This document shows, in pieces, positions 34,997 to 43,364 of a stretch of DNA of 64,000 nucleotides. The notes beneath the pieces are model-generated. The model was given only the letters and a program-made list of their open reading frames with translations, did no database searches and was not told the DNA's origin. The DNA is from an uncultured Pseudophaeobacter sp. (GTDB taxonomy: Bacteria > Pseudomonadota > Alphaproteobacteria > Rhodobacterales > Rhodobacteraceae). Made by a program: the position numbers and the translations under genes. The stretch is taken from positions 54,223 through 118,222 of the forward strand of contig CAJQNB010000069.1 in NCBI GenBank assembly GCA_905479575.1, written 5' to 3'. The first letter of the stretch is position 1. Every line of letters starts with the position of its first letter.

Positions 34997-35126
34997 ACCC
35001 GCGGCAGGGTGATGTGCCCTGTATTTCCCTGTCTGGGCAAGCAATGCCCCTCTCTGGCGCAAGCGCAAGGGGGGGCTCCCGCCCAGGACTTGGGGATTTG
35101 AAAATCCCGCGTCCTCGTTGGGCCGG

Positions 35127-35157
35127 GCGCCTACCGCTCTAAGAGAGCGGTAGGCGC
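35127..35157. repeat. perfect 14-bp inverted repeat
   Basis: GCGCCTACCGCTCT, loop AAG, then its exact complement AGAGCGGTAGGCGC. No T tract follows on either strand. Stem perfection suggests either an RNA hairpin or a mobile repeat remnant. Confidence 0.7.
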
Positions 35158-35271
35158 GGCTCCAGGCTGCACTGTCGAGGGAAGATCCATGCGGCGGCCT
35201 ATTTGGCTGTGGCAGCAGATCGGCCCCGGTGAACGTGGGCACACTGGAATATGGGCACACTGACTGAGACG

Positions 35272-35375
35272 TCGCCTGCTAACAGGCCAGAAAAACAAGT
35301 TGGGAAAACTGGCCAGAAAAACAGGCCCCAAAAACAGGCAGGTGAAACAGGTCGAGAATATCGGCCGGGACAGTT
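35272..35375. repeat. 13-bp tandem repeat (minisatellite)
   Basis: Units in phase at 13 bases: GGCCAGAAAAACA at 35285 and 35311 (identical), AGTTGGGAAAACT at 35298, GGCCCCAAAAACA at 35324, GGCAGGTGAAACA at 35337, then decaying copies. The period is not a multiple of 3, against a coding origin. Confidence 0.75.
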
Positions 35376-35500
35376 GCCGCAAAACCCTTGGTGGGTTGCA
35401 CGGCGCGCCTGCGACTTACCAGCTTATCTGCCAGCATATCCGCCAGTGATCAGGAATGTGATCAGCGAGTCCTCTTCCTGTGGCCAGCCAGCGGGGGCGC

Positions 35501-36448
35501 TTACAGCTGAGGTTTCTGCAAGGCTGTGACCTGTGTGGCCAGCCAAAGCCGGAGCTGATCCACCCAGGTCACATAGCTGCTCAGGTAGGGGTCGGCCTGG
35601 GGCAGAATTTCCGCGATTTGCGGCGCATTGCTGTAGACCATCACCAGCGCCAGAACAGCCAGCACAGCCAGGGCAAAGCCACGGGTAAACCCGGATTTCC
35701 GGGGGGCCGGTGCCATGTGCTCGGACTCTGGCGGCGGTGGGCTGTCTGCTGCGCGCAGGGTTGAGTTGATCTCTTCGATGTCTGGCAACACGCCGCGCTT
35801 TAGTCCGCTGGCCTCGGCGGCTAACTGGCGCGGATCTTCGCCGCGAATGCGGGCCATGCGGTCTTTGGCCTGGCGCGAGCGCTGGGCCTCTTCGTTTTCA
35901 GGCAGATCATCAAGCCCCAGGTTGGGCTGTGTCTCCAATGTCTGGCTTTGGTCCGCAGCGCGTAGGCTGGCTTCCCGCTCTGCTTCCTCGCGCAGGATCT
36001 CGCTGAGAGCGGGATCCAGCCCACGGGCGGGCGACTGGGGGGGCTGAGGCGGCGACTGGGGGGCAGGCTCGGCGTGATCCTCGGCGGCGGCGTCCTGCGC
36101 CTGCTGCGGGAAATCCTCTGTTGGCGAGACGTCAGCGGCATCCTGAGCCGTACTGTCGGAGGTCGCAGAAGGGTCGAGCTGAGGCTCGGATGCAAAGGTG
36201 ACCTCGGTATCCTGGTCGGCGCGGTCGGGGTGTTCAGTGGCTGTCCGCGCCGGAGCGGCATCTGCTGCCGGTTCAGGGGCGGGTGGCTCTGCAAAATCCG
36301 GGTCTGCAGTGGCATCGGGGGCAATGCCCGCGGCCTGTTGAAACCAGGTATCGCCGCAGTTGGAGCACTGCACATCACGACCTTCATCGGGAATGACGTC
36401 ATCCGGTACTTCGTACTGGGCACCACAATTCGGGCAGGTCAGACGCAT
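35501..36448 (-). CDS. zinc-ribbon (MJ0042-type) membrane protein
   Basis: A 315-residue protein starting with a zinc ribbon, MRLTCPNCGAQYEVPDDVIP, completed by VQCSNCGDTWFQ (four Cys in two CxxC pairs, about residues 5-8 and 28-31). It is followed by an acidic, proline-rich disordered stretch and a single C-terminal helix (TRGFALAVLAVLALVMVYSN) with a short outer tail. The family is common in alphaproteobacteria; no enzymatic motif is visible. It diverges from ftsE, sharing a 200-bp upstream region. Confidence 0.85.
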   Translation of the reverse strand: MRLTCPNCGAQYEVPDDVIPDEGRDVQCSNCGDTWFQQAAGIAPDATADPDFAEPPAPEPAADAAPARTATEHPDRADQDTEVTFASEPQLDPSATSDSTAQDAADVSPTEDFPQQAQDAAAEDHAEPAPQSPPQPPQSPARGLDPALSEILREEAEREASLRAADQSQTLETQPNLGLDDLPENEEAQRSRQAKDRMARIRGEDPRQLAAEASGLKRGVLPDIEEINSTLRAADSPPPPESEHMAPAPRKSGFTRGFALAVLAVLALVMVYSNAPQIAEILPQADPYLSSYVTWVDQLRLWLATQVTALQKPQL

Positions 36449-36648
36449 AAGATCTCCTTGACCCCGGCGGTCTCCGGGGAGCTGTCGGCAGTATTTCTAA
36501 ATGACAATAGGCAGTTCGGCGCTTTGGTGAAAGGGTGAATTGTGCTTTGTCGGCGCCGTCAGGGGGGGCATTGGGCGCTTTGAACCATGGCCCATTGAAA
36601 CTGACGGGCTGCTGGGGCAAAACTGCTGAGCGCATACAGGGGACAGTC

Positions 36649-37326
36649 GTGATAGAGCTGGAAAACGTTGGCTACAACTACGGAGGCGGGGAGTTGCTGA
36701 GCGATGTCTCGGTAAAGCTGGCTCCGGGGTCTTTTCATTTCCTGACCGGGCCGTCGGGCGCAGGCAAGACCACGCTGTTGAAACTCTGCTATGGGGCGCT
36801 GACGCCGACCTTGGGGCGGGTGCGAGCCTTTAACATGGATGTACAGGGGCTGGACCGGGATCAGATGGCGCATTTGCGGCGTCGTGTCGGGGTAGTGCAT
36901 CAGGACTGCCGGTTTCTGGACCACCTTGCGGTGATCGAAAACATTGCCCTGCCGCTGATTGTTGCCGGCAAGGATCTGTCCCAGGAAGAGGCCAACCTGC
37001 GCGAATTGCTGACCTGGGTTGGCCTGTCCCAGCGCGCCGATGCGCTTCCGCCGGAACTGTCGGGCGGTGAGCGACAGCGGGCGGCGCTTGCACGGTCGGT
37101 GATCCTGTCGCCGGATGTGATTATCGCGGATGAGCCCACCGGCAACGTCGACTGGGAGATGTCACAGCGGCTTTTGCAGTTGCTGGTCGAACTCAACCGG
37201 ATGGGCAAAACCATTCTGGTGGCGACCCATGATATGGCTCTGATCCGGGCTGCCAAGAAACAGGTGCAGGCGCGGGTGCTGCGGATCTCGGCCAAACAGC
37301 TGATCCAAGCGGGGGCAGACCTATGA
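36649..37326 (+). CDS. ftsE: cell division ATP-binding protein FtsE
   Basis: ATPase of the FtsEX complex, which controls periplasmic peptidoglycan hydrolases at the division site. The 225-residue ABC protein has Walker A GPSGAGKTTLL, signature LSGGERQRAALARS and Walker B VIIADEPTGNVD. The GTG start (AGGGG 8 bases upstream) matches the usual N-terminus VIELENVGYNYGGG. It overlaps ftsX by 4 bases. Confidence 0.94.
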   Translation: MIELENVGYNYGGGELLSDVSVKLAPGSFHFLTGPSGAGKTTLLKLCYGALTPTLGRVRAFNMDVQGLDRDQMAHLRRRVGVVHQDCRFLDHLAVIENIALPLIVAGKDLSQEEANLRELLTWVGLSQRADALPPELSGGERQRAALARSVILSPDVIIADEPTGNVDWEMSQRLLQLLVELNRMGKTILVATHDMALIRAAKKQVQARVLRISAKQLIQAGADL

Positions 37327-38222
37327 GCGAAGGACGGTTGCGTAAACTCATCATGGGCGATGCTCAGGCGGACCGGGTGGTGCCGCCCAGCGGGTTTACC
37401 GCCCAGCTGACCCTGTTTGTCTCAGGCGCGATGGCGTTTCTGGCGGTGTTTGCCCTGGCGCTGTCGCTGGCCTCGGGACGGCTGGCCAATCGCTGGGCGG
37501 ATGAGCTGGCCCGCGCCGCCACCCTGCGGATCAATGCCCCTGCCGAGCAGAGTCTGGCCCAGACCGAAGCGGCACTGACAATTTTGCGCCAAACCCCTGG
37601 GGTGGCCTCGGCCCGTGCCTTTAGCGCCGAAGAACAGGCTGAGCTGCTGTCCCCCTGGTTTGGATCCTCTCTGGCCATCGACAGCCTGCCGGTGCCGCAA
37701 CTGATCGAGGTGATCGAAGGCGATCCCGGCTATGACGGCACCGGGCTGCGCCTGCGCCTGCAGGCCGAGGTGCCGGGGGCGGTGCTGGATGACCATACCC
37801 GCTGGCGCGCGCCGTTGGTGGATGCCGCCCGCGCCCTGCGCCGTTTGGGAGCGGTCTCCATTTTGCTGATTGCCGGCGCCACGGCGGCGATGATCACGCT
37901 GGCGGCCAATGCCGCGCTTGCCGCCAATGCGCAGGTGATCGAAGTGCTGCGGCTGGTCGGGGCGCTGGACAGCTATATTGCCCATGCCTTTGTGCGCCGC
38001 TTTACCCTGCGCGCCCTTGGCGGGGCTGCGGTTGGCGTTGGCCTGGGTATGATCGGGGTCTGGCTGATGCCAAGTGCCTCGAATGAGGGTGGGTTTTTGA
38101 CCGGGCTTGGGTTTCAGGGCTGGGCCTGGGTGCTGCCACTGTTGATCCCGCCTTTGGGGGCCTTGGTCGCCTTTGCCGCCACCACCCGCGCCGCCAATAA
38201 ACGTTTGGGAGATTTGACGTGA
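37323..38222 (+). CDS. ftsX: cell division protein FtsX
   Basis: Membrane partner of FtsE, 299 residues. One helix near the N-terminus (TAQLTLFVSGAMAFLAVFAL) precedes a periplasmic domain of about 110 residues (PGVASARAFSAEEQAELLSP). Three C-terminal helices follow (AVSILLIAGATAAMITLAAN; FTLRALGGAAVGVGLGMIGV; WVLPLLIPPLGALVAFAATT). Overlaps ftsE and plsC by 4 bases each, so the three genes are coupled. Confidence 0.9.
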   Translation: MSEGRLRKLIMGDAQADRVVPPSGFTAQLTLFVSGAMAFLAVFALALSLASGRLANRWADELARAATLRINAPAEQSLAQTEAALTILRQTPGVASARAFSAEEQAELLSPWFGSSLAIDSLPVPQLIEVIEGDPGYDGTGLRLRLQAEVPGAVLDDHTRWRAPLVDAARALRRLGAVSILLIAGATAAMITLAANAALAANAQVIEVLRLVGALDSYIAHAFVRRFTLRALGGAAVGVGLGMIGVWLMPSASNEGGFLTGLGFQGWAWVLPLLIPPLGALVAFAATTRAANKRLGDLT

Positions 38223-38959
38223 CATTTGCAATTCAGTGGCTGCGGTCCTTTCTCTTTGTGTTTCAGATCTATTTCATGATGCCAATCTTTGGCCTGATGT
38301 TTGCGCCCTGGGCGATCTTTAGCAAACGCGGCGCCCGGGCCTGCTGCAAAAGCTATTCGCGCTGGGTGTTCTGGACGGCACGTTTCATGGTGGGCATTCG
38401 CTGTGAAGTGCGCGGCACGCCGCCATCGGGTGAGGTGCTGATTGCCGCAAAACACCAGTCGTTTCTGGACATCATGATGATCTTTACCGCGCTGCCCACA
38501 GCCAAGTTCATCATGAAAAAAGAGATCCTGCGCACCCCCGTAATTGGCCAATATGCCAAGCTGCTGGATTGTGTCGCGGTGGATCGCGGCAAGCGCGGCG
38601 CGGCCATCGACAAGATGGTGCAGGACGTCAGGGCAGGCCACCAGGAGGCAGGCCAGTTGATCATCTATTCACAAGGCACCCGCGTCGCGCCGGGCGTCAA
38701 GGCGGATTACAAGGTTGGCACCGGGGTGCTGTATGAGCAGCTGGGCCAGCCCTGTGTGCCAGTGGCCACCAATGTTGGTGTGCTTTGGCCGCGCACCGGC
38801 ATCCTGCGCAAACCCGGCGTGGCGGTGGTGGAATTCCTTGACCAGATCGAGCCAGGCCTGGACCGCAAGGAGTTCATGGACACTCTGGAGACGCGGGTAG
38901 AAGAGAAATCGGACGCATTGATGCGGGAATTGGGATTTGATCCAGATGCAGTATCTTAA
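38219..38959 (+). CDS. plsC: 1-acyl-sn-glycerol-3-phosphate acyltransferase
   Basis: Makes phosphatidic acid from lysophosphatidic acid at the inner membrane. The 246-residue protein has an N-terminal hydrophobic stretch, the HX4D catalytic motif as H79-QSFL-D84, and the acceptor-binding IYSQGTRVAPG. The GTG start overlaps the ftsX stop by 4 bases, linking division and phospholipid synthesis genes in one operon. Confidence 0.92.
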   Translation: MTFAIQWLRSFLFVFQIYFMMPIFGLMFAPWAIFSKRGARACCKSYSRWVFWTARFMVGIRCEVRGTPPSGEVLIAAKHQSFLDIMMIFTALPTAKFIMKKEILRTPVIGQYAKLLDCVAVDRGKRGAAIDKMVQDVRAGHQEAGQLIIYSQGTRVAPGVKADYKVGTGVLYEQLGQPCVPVATNVGVLWPRTGILRKPGVAVVEFLDQIEPGLDRKEFMDTLETRVEEKSDALMRELGFDPDAVS

Positions 38960-39551
38960 AACGATTGACGACCTGGAGGCGCTTTATGGCACGCCGGGGG
39001 GGCCTTCGTTGCGCAAGGTGGCGCGCCGGATGACGCCGCTCTATCGCCAATGGATCATGGCCTCCAAGCTGTGCATGTTGACCACCGTGGGGCCGGAGGG
39101 CACCGATGACAGCCCGCGCGGCGACGATGGCCCGGTGGTGCAGGAGCTGGATCCCGGCACCCTGGCACTGCCCGATTGGCGCGGCAATAACCGGTTGGAT
39201 TCCCTGCGCAATATCGTTCGCGACGGGCGTGTTTCGCTGATGTTTCTAGTGCCGGGATCCAACAATGTCATGCGGGTCAATGGCACCGCTCAGGTGACGG
39301 CGGATGCGGATCTGCGCGCCCGGTTCGAAAAGAAGGGCAAGCAACCCGCCACGGTGATCGTCATCGCCATTGATGAGATCTACAGCCAATGCGCCCGTGC
39401 CCTGCTGCGCGCAGGCACCTGGACAGGTCTAGACGAAAGCCAGGGCCTGCCCTCGATGGGCGAAATCCTGGCCGAGCAGACCGATGGCGAAGAGGGTGGC
39501 AAGGACTATGACCAAGCCTGGGGTGCACGGGCAGCCCAGACCATGTGGTAG
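38946..39551 (+). CDS. pyridoxamine 5'-phosphate oxidase family protein
   Basis: A flavin-binding split-barrel protein of 201 residues. Blocks typical of the PPOX-type family from roseobacters are MASKLCMLTTVGPEGTDDSP, RGNNRLDSLRNIVRDGRVSL and VPGSNNVMRVNGTAQVT. Such proteins bind FMN, F420 or haem; the reaction is unknown. It overlaps plsC by 14 bases; a TTG three codons earlier is an alternative start. Confidence 0.85.
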   Translation: MQYLKTIDDLEALYGTPGGPSLRKVARRMTPLYRQWIMASKLCMLTTVGPEGTDDSPRGDDGPVVQELDPGTLALPDWRGNNRLDSLRNIVRDGRVSLMFLVPGSNNVMRVNGTAQVTADADLRARFEKKGKQPATVIVIAIDEIYSQCARALLRAGTWTGLDESQGLPSMGEILAEQTDGEEGGKDYDQAWGARAAQTMW

Positions 39552-39554
39552 CCG

Positions 39555-39785
39555 ATGGAGCAGGTGCTGGCTGAGCCCGATGTAACGGCGTTTATGGTCT
39601 GGTTGGGGGGATACCTGTCAGTCTTTGTGCTGCTTCTGTGGTGGTCGCGTCAGTTCCGCGAATGTTTTCTCGACTGGATCACCCTGAAGGACCCTTTTGG
39701 GCTGCGGTTCTGGGGGCAAAACATTCTGTTTGCAGCGTTCACCCTGGCCTATTTTGCCGTGGCTGTCCTGTTCCTCGGAGGCTGA
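39555..39785 (+). CDS. small membrane protein
   Basis: A 76-residue protein with two hydrophobic helices (FMVWLGGYLSVFVLLLWW and ILFAAFTLAYFAVAVLFLGG) around a charged loop RQFRECFLDWITLKDPFGLR. It follows the PPOX-family gene by 3 bases and ends the ftsE operon run. Family not recognised. Confidence 0.65.
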   Translation: MEQVLAEPDVTAFMVWLGGYLSVFVLLLWWSRQFRECFLDWITLKDPFGLRFWGQNILFAAFTLAYFAVAVLFLGG

Positions 39786-39851
39786 GCCCCATTGGGCAGA
39801 GGCCGCGCCTTGGAGCAGCCTCTGCGCTTGTGTTGTTCCGGGGCGACCGGG

Positions 39852-40160
39852 TCAGGCGATGACCTCACCAATCAATACCTGCGGCTGGATATTGGTGAAA
39901 TTTGCCACATCTGCCATCACCGGGCCTGAGACCTTCATCGCGGCGCCCATGGCCTCCCGATCGGCAAAGACGATTGTGGCCACGGCATGAAACCCGGCGG
40001 GCTGATCCGGGCCACCGGCGAGCCCCTTGGTGATCAGAACCCGGTCGATATGTGGCCCCATATGTTCCTGAACCAGCGGCATATGCGTATCGGCATAATA
40101 GGCGTGGTCAAAGGTACTGCCGTCGCTGACCGGATAGATAACTTGTAGTGACACAGCCAT
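39852..40160 (-). CDS. EthD family protein
   Basis: A 102-residue ferredoxin-like (dimeric alpha/beta barrel) protein: VSLQVIYPVSDGSTFDHAYY, then ADTHMPLVQEHMGP with the family His, and a C-terminal VANFTNIQPQVLIGEVI. EthD was first seen beside a P450 ether-degradation system, but most members have unknown roles. Single gene on the minus strand. The 294 bases upstream contain only a GGGGCCTTA direct repeat (about 40259-40276). Confidence 0.82.
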   Translation of the reverse strand: MAVSLQVIYPVSDGSTFDHAYYADTHMPLVQEHMGPHIDRVLITKGLAGGPDQPAGFHAVATIVFADREAMGAAMKVSGPVMADVANFTNIQPQVLIGEVIA

Positions 40161-40454
40161 GTGCCGTCCTCCCTTGGATTTCTATGACATCAGTAGACAA
40201 CTGATACGGCGGCTTTCCTAGTGATAGTTTTTGCGACGCTGCGCTGCGTTCAGATCTAGGGGCCTTAAGGGGCCTTAGCCTGTTGGGGAGGTTAGGAAGA
40301 GAATGCTGTTGGAACTCTGCCCCGAGTTTGGATGGGCGCTAAAGAAAACGCCCCACCTTTTGGGGGATTGGATCTTCCCTACAAACCAGCCCTGCTCAAA
40401 CACGTCTGGATCGGAGGATGACAGCCGAGGGTCGACTGCTAGGTCTGGAAATTC

Positions 40455-40799
40455 CTAAGAAACGATTTTTCTGGTCAGCTCCAGAAGTTGTTTGGCATCG
40501 GCCTCGGACAGAGCAAAGGGGTGATATGTTGCCACAGTACAGTAGCTGGCCTCGATACTGATGAAGCTACCAGAGGCCTGATCAATCCACTGGGACGAGG
40601 ATGGGCTACGTTTGCGAAGCACCAGATTGGCTTCTGCCTTTGCTACGACGTTTTCTCCGCGATGATTTGGCAGACAATAGTCGCTGAACAGAGCGGCGAG
40701 ACGCTCGGCGCGGCTGGGCAGAGGCCAGAGGACCGCGGCGAGGGTAAAGCCTGCTAACAGGCCCAAGGCAACAATGGGGAAAAGAATATGTTTCTTCAA
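40455..40799 (-). CDS. hypothetical exported or membrane-anchored protein
   Basis: A 114-residue protein with an N-terminal hydrophobic segment (MKKHILFPIVALGLLAGFTL) that may be an uncleaved anchor or signal. A small domain with two cysteines follows (SDYCLPNHR and EASYCTVATYH), able to form a disulfide. No family recognised. Composition is lower in GC than the operons around it, like the orphan at 5039-5407. Confidence 0.6.
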   Translation of the reverse strand: MKKHILFPIVALGLLAGFTLAAVLWPLPSRAERLAALFSDYCLPNHRGENVVAKAEANLVLRKRSPSSSQWIDQASGSFISIEASYCTVATYHPFALSEADAKQLLELTRKIVS

Positions 40800-40819
40800 A
40801 ATGCACAGCCTATAGGAAA

Positions 40820-40844
40820 CGCCCCGACAAAAAATGCCGGGGCG
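40820..40844 (-). terminator. hairpin after lpd
   Basis: CGCCCCG and CGGGGCG pair around an A-rich loop, 13 bases beyond the lpd stop on the minus strand, followed by TTTCCTATAG. Likely the end of the lpd transcript. Confidence 0.6.
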
Positions 40845-40856
40845 CGAAAGGCGAAG

Positions 40857-42251
40857 TTAGCTGTGGATGGCGCCATTGCCGCAGGCCAGGGCGGCTTCGC
40901 GCACGGCTTCCGAATAGGTCGGATGGGCGTGGCAGGTCAGGGCGACGTCTTCGGCGGAGGCGCCAAATTCCATCGCGACGCAGAGCTCGTGGATCAAGTC
41001 GCCAGCGCCGGGGCCAATGATGGCAGCGCCCAGGATACGGTCGGTTTCCTTGTCGGTGATGATTTTGACAAAACCGCCTTCGGCCTGGTGCACCGCCTTG
41101 GCGCGGGCATTGGCCATGAAGTTGAACTTACCAACCTTGATCTTGCGACCCTCAGCCTTGAGCGCATCCTCAGTCGCGCCAACGGTGGCGACCTCGGGGG
41201 TGGTGTAGACCACACCGGGGATAACGCCGTAGTTCACGTGACCATGTTTGCCACCAATGACATCGGCCACGGCCATGCCTTCATCTTCGGCTTTATGGGC
41301 CAGCATTGGGCCCTCGATCACGTCGCCAATGGCATAGATGCCAGGCACATTGGTGCGCCACTGGGAGTCGGTGGCGATCTGGCCGCGCTCGGTCAGTTTG
41401 ACACCCAGTGCCTCCAGACCCAGCCCATCTGCATAGGCTTTGCGCCCGGTTGCAACCAGCACCACATCGGCATCGAGGACCTCCTCGGTCTCGGGGGATT
41501 TCTTCAGGGCATATTTTACCTTGGCTTTAGTTTTGGAGGCCTCAACCCCCTGCACCGCAGCACCCATGATAAAGGTCAGACCCTGTTTTTCCAGGATACG
41601 CTTGAAGCCGCGCTGCACGTCTTTGTCCATGCCGGGGCAGACCGCGTCCATATATTCAACAACGGTGACTTCTGATCCGAGACGGGCGTAGACCGAGCCA
41701 AGTTCCAACCCGATGACGCCGGCGCCGATGACGACCATTTTCTTTGGCACTTTGGGCAGATCCAGCGCGCCGGTGGAGGTGACAACGATCTTTTCGTCGA
41801 CCTCGACGCCGGGCAGGCTCGAGGGCACAGAGCCAGTGGCCACAACGATGTTCTTGGCCTCATGGGTGTCATCGCCGACCTTGACCTGACCAGCAGCGGG
41901 GATTGAAGCCCAGCCTTTGAGCCAGTCGATTTTGTTCTTTTTCATCAGGAATTCGATACCGCCAGTGTTCTGGCCCACGACGTCTTCCTTGTAGGATTTC
42001 ATCTGGTTCCAGTCGACGGAGGGAGATTTGCCTTTGAGCCCCATGCTGCCAAAGTTGTGTTCGGCTTCGTGCAGCATATGGGTAGCATGCAGCAGCGCCT
42101 TGGAGGGGATGCAGCCAATGTTGAGGCAGGTGCCGCCGAGGGTCTCGCGGCCCTCTACGATGGCGGTTTTGAGGCCCAGCTGGGCGCAGCGGATGGCGCT
42201 GACATAGCCGCCGGGGCCTGCACCGATGATGATGACGTCGTAGCTTGCCAT
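40857..42251 (-). CDS. lpd: dihydrolipoyl dehydrogenase (E3)
   Basis: E3 of the 2-oxoglutarate dehydrogenase complex; reoxidises dihydrolipoamide on SucB with NAD+. The 464-residue flavoprotein begins [20 protein letters not shown]. It has the redox-active disulfide motif [16 protein letters not shown] (near residues 39-54), the NAD-binding [20 protein letters not shown] and the C-terminal His-Glu pair in [21 protein letters not shown] precedes the ATG. It is the last gene of the suc cluster, separated from sucB by a MAPEG gene and a low-GC insertion. Lysine codons are AAA-rich, as in the genes further left. Confidence 0.96.
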   Translation of the reverse strand: MASYDVIIIGAGPGGYVSAIRCAQLGLKTAIVEGRETLGGTCLNIGCIPSKALLHATHMLHEAEHNFGSMGLKGKSPSVDWNQMKSYKEDVVGQNTGGIEFLMKKNKIDWLKGWASIPAAGQVKVGDDTHEAKNIVVATGSVPSSLPGVEVDEKIVVTSTGALDLPKVPKKMVVIGAGVIGLELGSVYARLGSEVTVVEYMDAVCPGMDKDVQRGFKRILEKQGLTFIMGAAVQGVEASKTKAKVKYALKKSPETEEVLDADVVLVATGRKAYADGLGLEALGVKLTERGQIATDSQWRTNVPGIYAIGDVIEGPMLAHKAEDEGMAVADVIGGKHGHVNYGVIPGVVYTTPEVATVGATEDALKAEGRKIKVGKFNFMANARAKAVHQAEGGFVKIITDKETDRILGAAIIGPGAGDLIHELCVAMEFGASAEDVALTCHAHPTYSEAVREAALACGNGAIHS

Positions 42252-42311
42252 TATTGAGGGTCCTTTTGCGGTTTGTGTTGGGGAGGGGGCTCTGCCCCCG
42301 GCCCGAGTGGG

Positions 42312-42343
42312 CCTCCCCCGAGGTATTTGTGGTAAGATGAAAG
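42312..42343 (-). repeat. intergenic repeat element, copy 2
   Basis: On the minus strand TTTCATCTTACCACAAATAC runs into CCTCGGGGGAGGC and two GC-rich stems (GGCCCACTCGGGCC; GGGGGCAGAGCCCCC) directly before the lpd leader. The core matches copy 1 at 10121. It begins right after the MAPEG gene stop. Confidence 0.6.
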
Positions 42344-42344
42344 C

Positions 42345-42734
42345 CTAGATGAGGGCGGCGATCAACATGGTTGTGGTGGCCAGAAGGCCAATGAACCAGA
42401 TCACCGAGCGCCAGGGGGAGAGCCCCAGGGCATAGGCGGGGACATAGGCGATCCGCGCGGCCAGATAGATCCAGGCGCTGGTTTGGGTGACTGCGGTGGA
42501 CTGATCGCCAAGGGTGATAACGATGCAGGCGATGGTAAAGAGCGCGAGGCCTTCATAGTGGTTTTCCATCGCCCGTTTGAAACGGCCTGCGGTGCCGGTC
42601 AGCGTGACGGGTTCATCGCGGGGGCCAAGAGCGACGCGGCGGCTGACCTGTTGGTTGGCGGTAAAGGAAAAGGCGCAGAATTGCAGGACCTGCAGCAGCG
42701 CGGCGAGTGTGAGGGTGGTGAGTTCTGTGGTCAT
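42345..42734 (-). CDS. MAPEG family membrane protein
   Basis: A 129-residue four-helix inner-membrane protein of the MAPEG (membrane-associated eicosanoid/glutathione) superfamily: LAALLQVLQFCAFSFTANQQ, RFKRAMENHYEGLALFTIAC (the conserved RxxxNxxE-type stretch) and IYLAARIAYVPAYALGLSPW. Bacterial members lack an assigned substrate. Its place between sucB and lpd appears in other roseobacters as far as I recall. The first codons overlap no other gene, but the MltR-like gene ends 1 base upstream. Confidence 0.85.
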   Translation of the reverse strand: MTTELTTLTLAALLQVLQFCAFSFTANQQVSRRVALGPRDEPVTLTGTAGRFKRAMENHYEGLALFTIACIVITLGDQSTAVTQTSAWIYLAARIAYVPAYALGLSPWRSVIWFIGLLATTTMLIAALI

Positions 42735-42735
42735 T

Positions 42736-43305
42736 TTACCAAGGCCTAACGTGCTGTCTGTGCAAGCGTTGAGCATCCGAAAACGCCAAGACTTCGCCTG
42801 TTTCCTCTAGCATGGAGCATCTAGAGATGACATCGCGCAGCAGTCCTCCCACCGTGTAGCGAAACTTATCATATCGCAACTGATCAACGCTTTGCTCTAG
42901 CTCGTCTGTAAACGTGATCGGAAGCTTTTCACAAGCTTCGAAAATTTTATCCGTTTCAAAACTGGCATCCCATGCATGCGCAAACTTATTTCTGATTTCG
43001 TTTAATGCGATCAGAGATACAGCCTCAGTCTTTCCAACTAGACCGAGCCCCTGAGCAAGCGCGGTTTTGCTCGTGAAGTTTTTTAGGGCACCGTCCAAAT
43101 CTCGTTTTTGTTTGCTATTCATGTCAGACGTGTCGAGGCGAATTTTGAGGAGTTTACCCAACAACCTGTCCAGGGCGCACATAGTGATCAGGACGACTGC
43201 TCGGGGAGATTCATCGCGAAGGCCCTGTGTGAAAGTATTGAGCTCAGCTGCATCACTGAGCACGCGCTCAAACCCTGGAATGTACGATTGTTTAGGTTCT
43301 CTCAT
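42736..43305 (-). CDS. MltR-like (YggD-type) protein, low-GC insertion
   Basis: A 189-residue protein from MREPKQSYIPGFERVLSDAA. The central part, VLITMCALDRLLGKLLKIRL then FTSKTALAQGLGLVGKTEAV and LNEIRNKFAHAW, resembles the helical MltR/YggD domain (mannitol-operon repressor family), which does not bind DNA by a classical motif. Base composition is clearly more AT-rich than the flanking suc genes. It interrupts the sucB-MAPEG-lpd run, so it was probably inserted. An ATG 11 codons earlier exists, but its leader overlaps the downstream hairpin. Confidence 0.72.
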   Translation of the reverse strand: MREPKQSYIPGFERVLSDAAELNTFTQGLRDESPRAVVLITMCALDRLLGKLLKIRLDTSDMNSKQKRDLDGALKNFTSKTALAQGLGLVGKTEAVSLIALNEIRNKFAHAWDASFETDKIFEACEKLPITFTDELEQSVDQLRYDKFRYTVGGLLRDVISRCSMLEETGEVLAFSDAQRLHRQHVRPW

Positions 43306-43326
43306 GGCTAAAACACCCAATCCAAT

Positions 43327-43364
43327 GCCCCACTCCAAAGTCAGAGTGGGGCAATTGTTTTTTT
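43327..43364 (+). terminator. hairpin with T tract beside sucB, oriented against the operon
   Basis: GCCCCACTC pairs with GAGTGGGGC (8-base loop) and is followed on the plus strand by AATTGTTTTTTTA, which runs into the sucB stop. The T tract is on the plus strand although all flanking genes are on the minus strand. In the minus direction the stem lacks a T run, so it would be a weak sucB terminator. Confidence 0.55.

Larger units (their letters stand above)
34997..35500. other. 504-bp spacer with hairpins and a 13-bp tandem repeat
   Basis: No convincing gene. It holds an interrupted inverted repeat (GGGATTT-ga-AAATCCC near 35093-35108), a perfect 14-bp hairpin at 35127-35157 and a degenerate 13-bp tandem repeat at about 35272-35375. 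Open frames across the repeat on both strands have repetitive, unfamily-like translations and no ribosome site. Confidence 0.65.
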
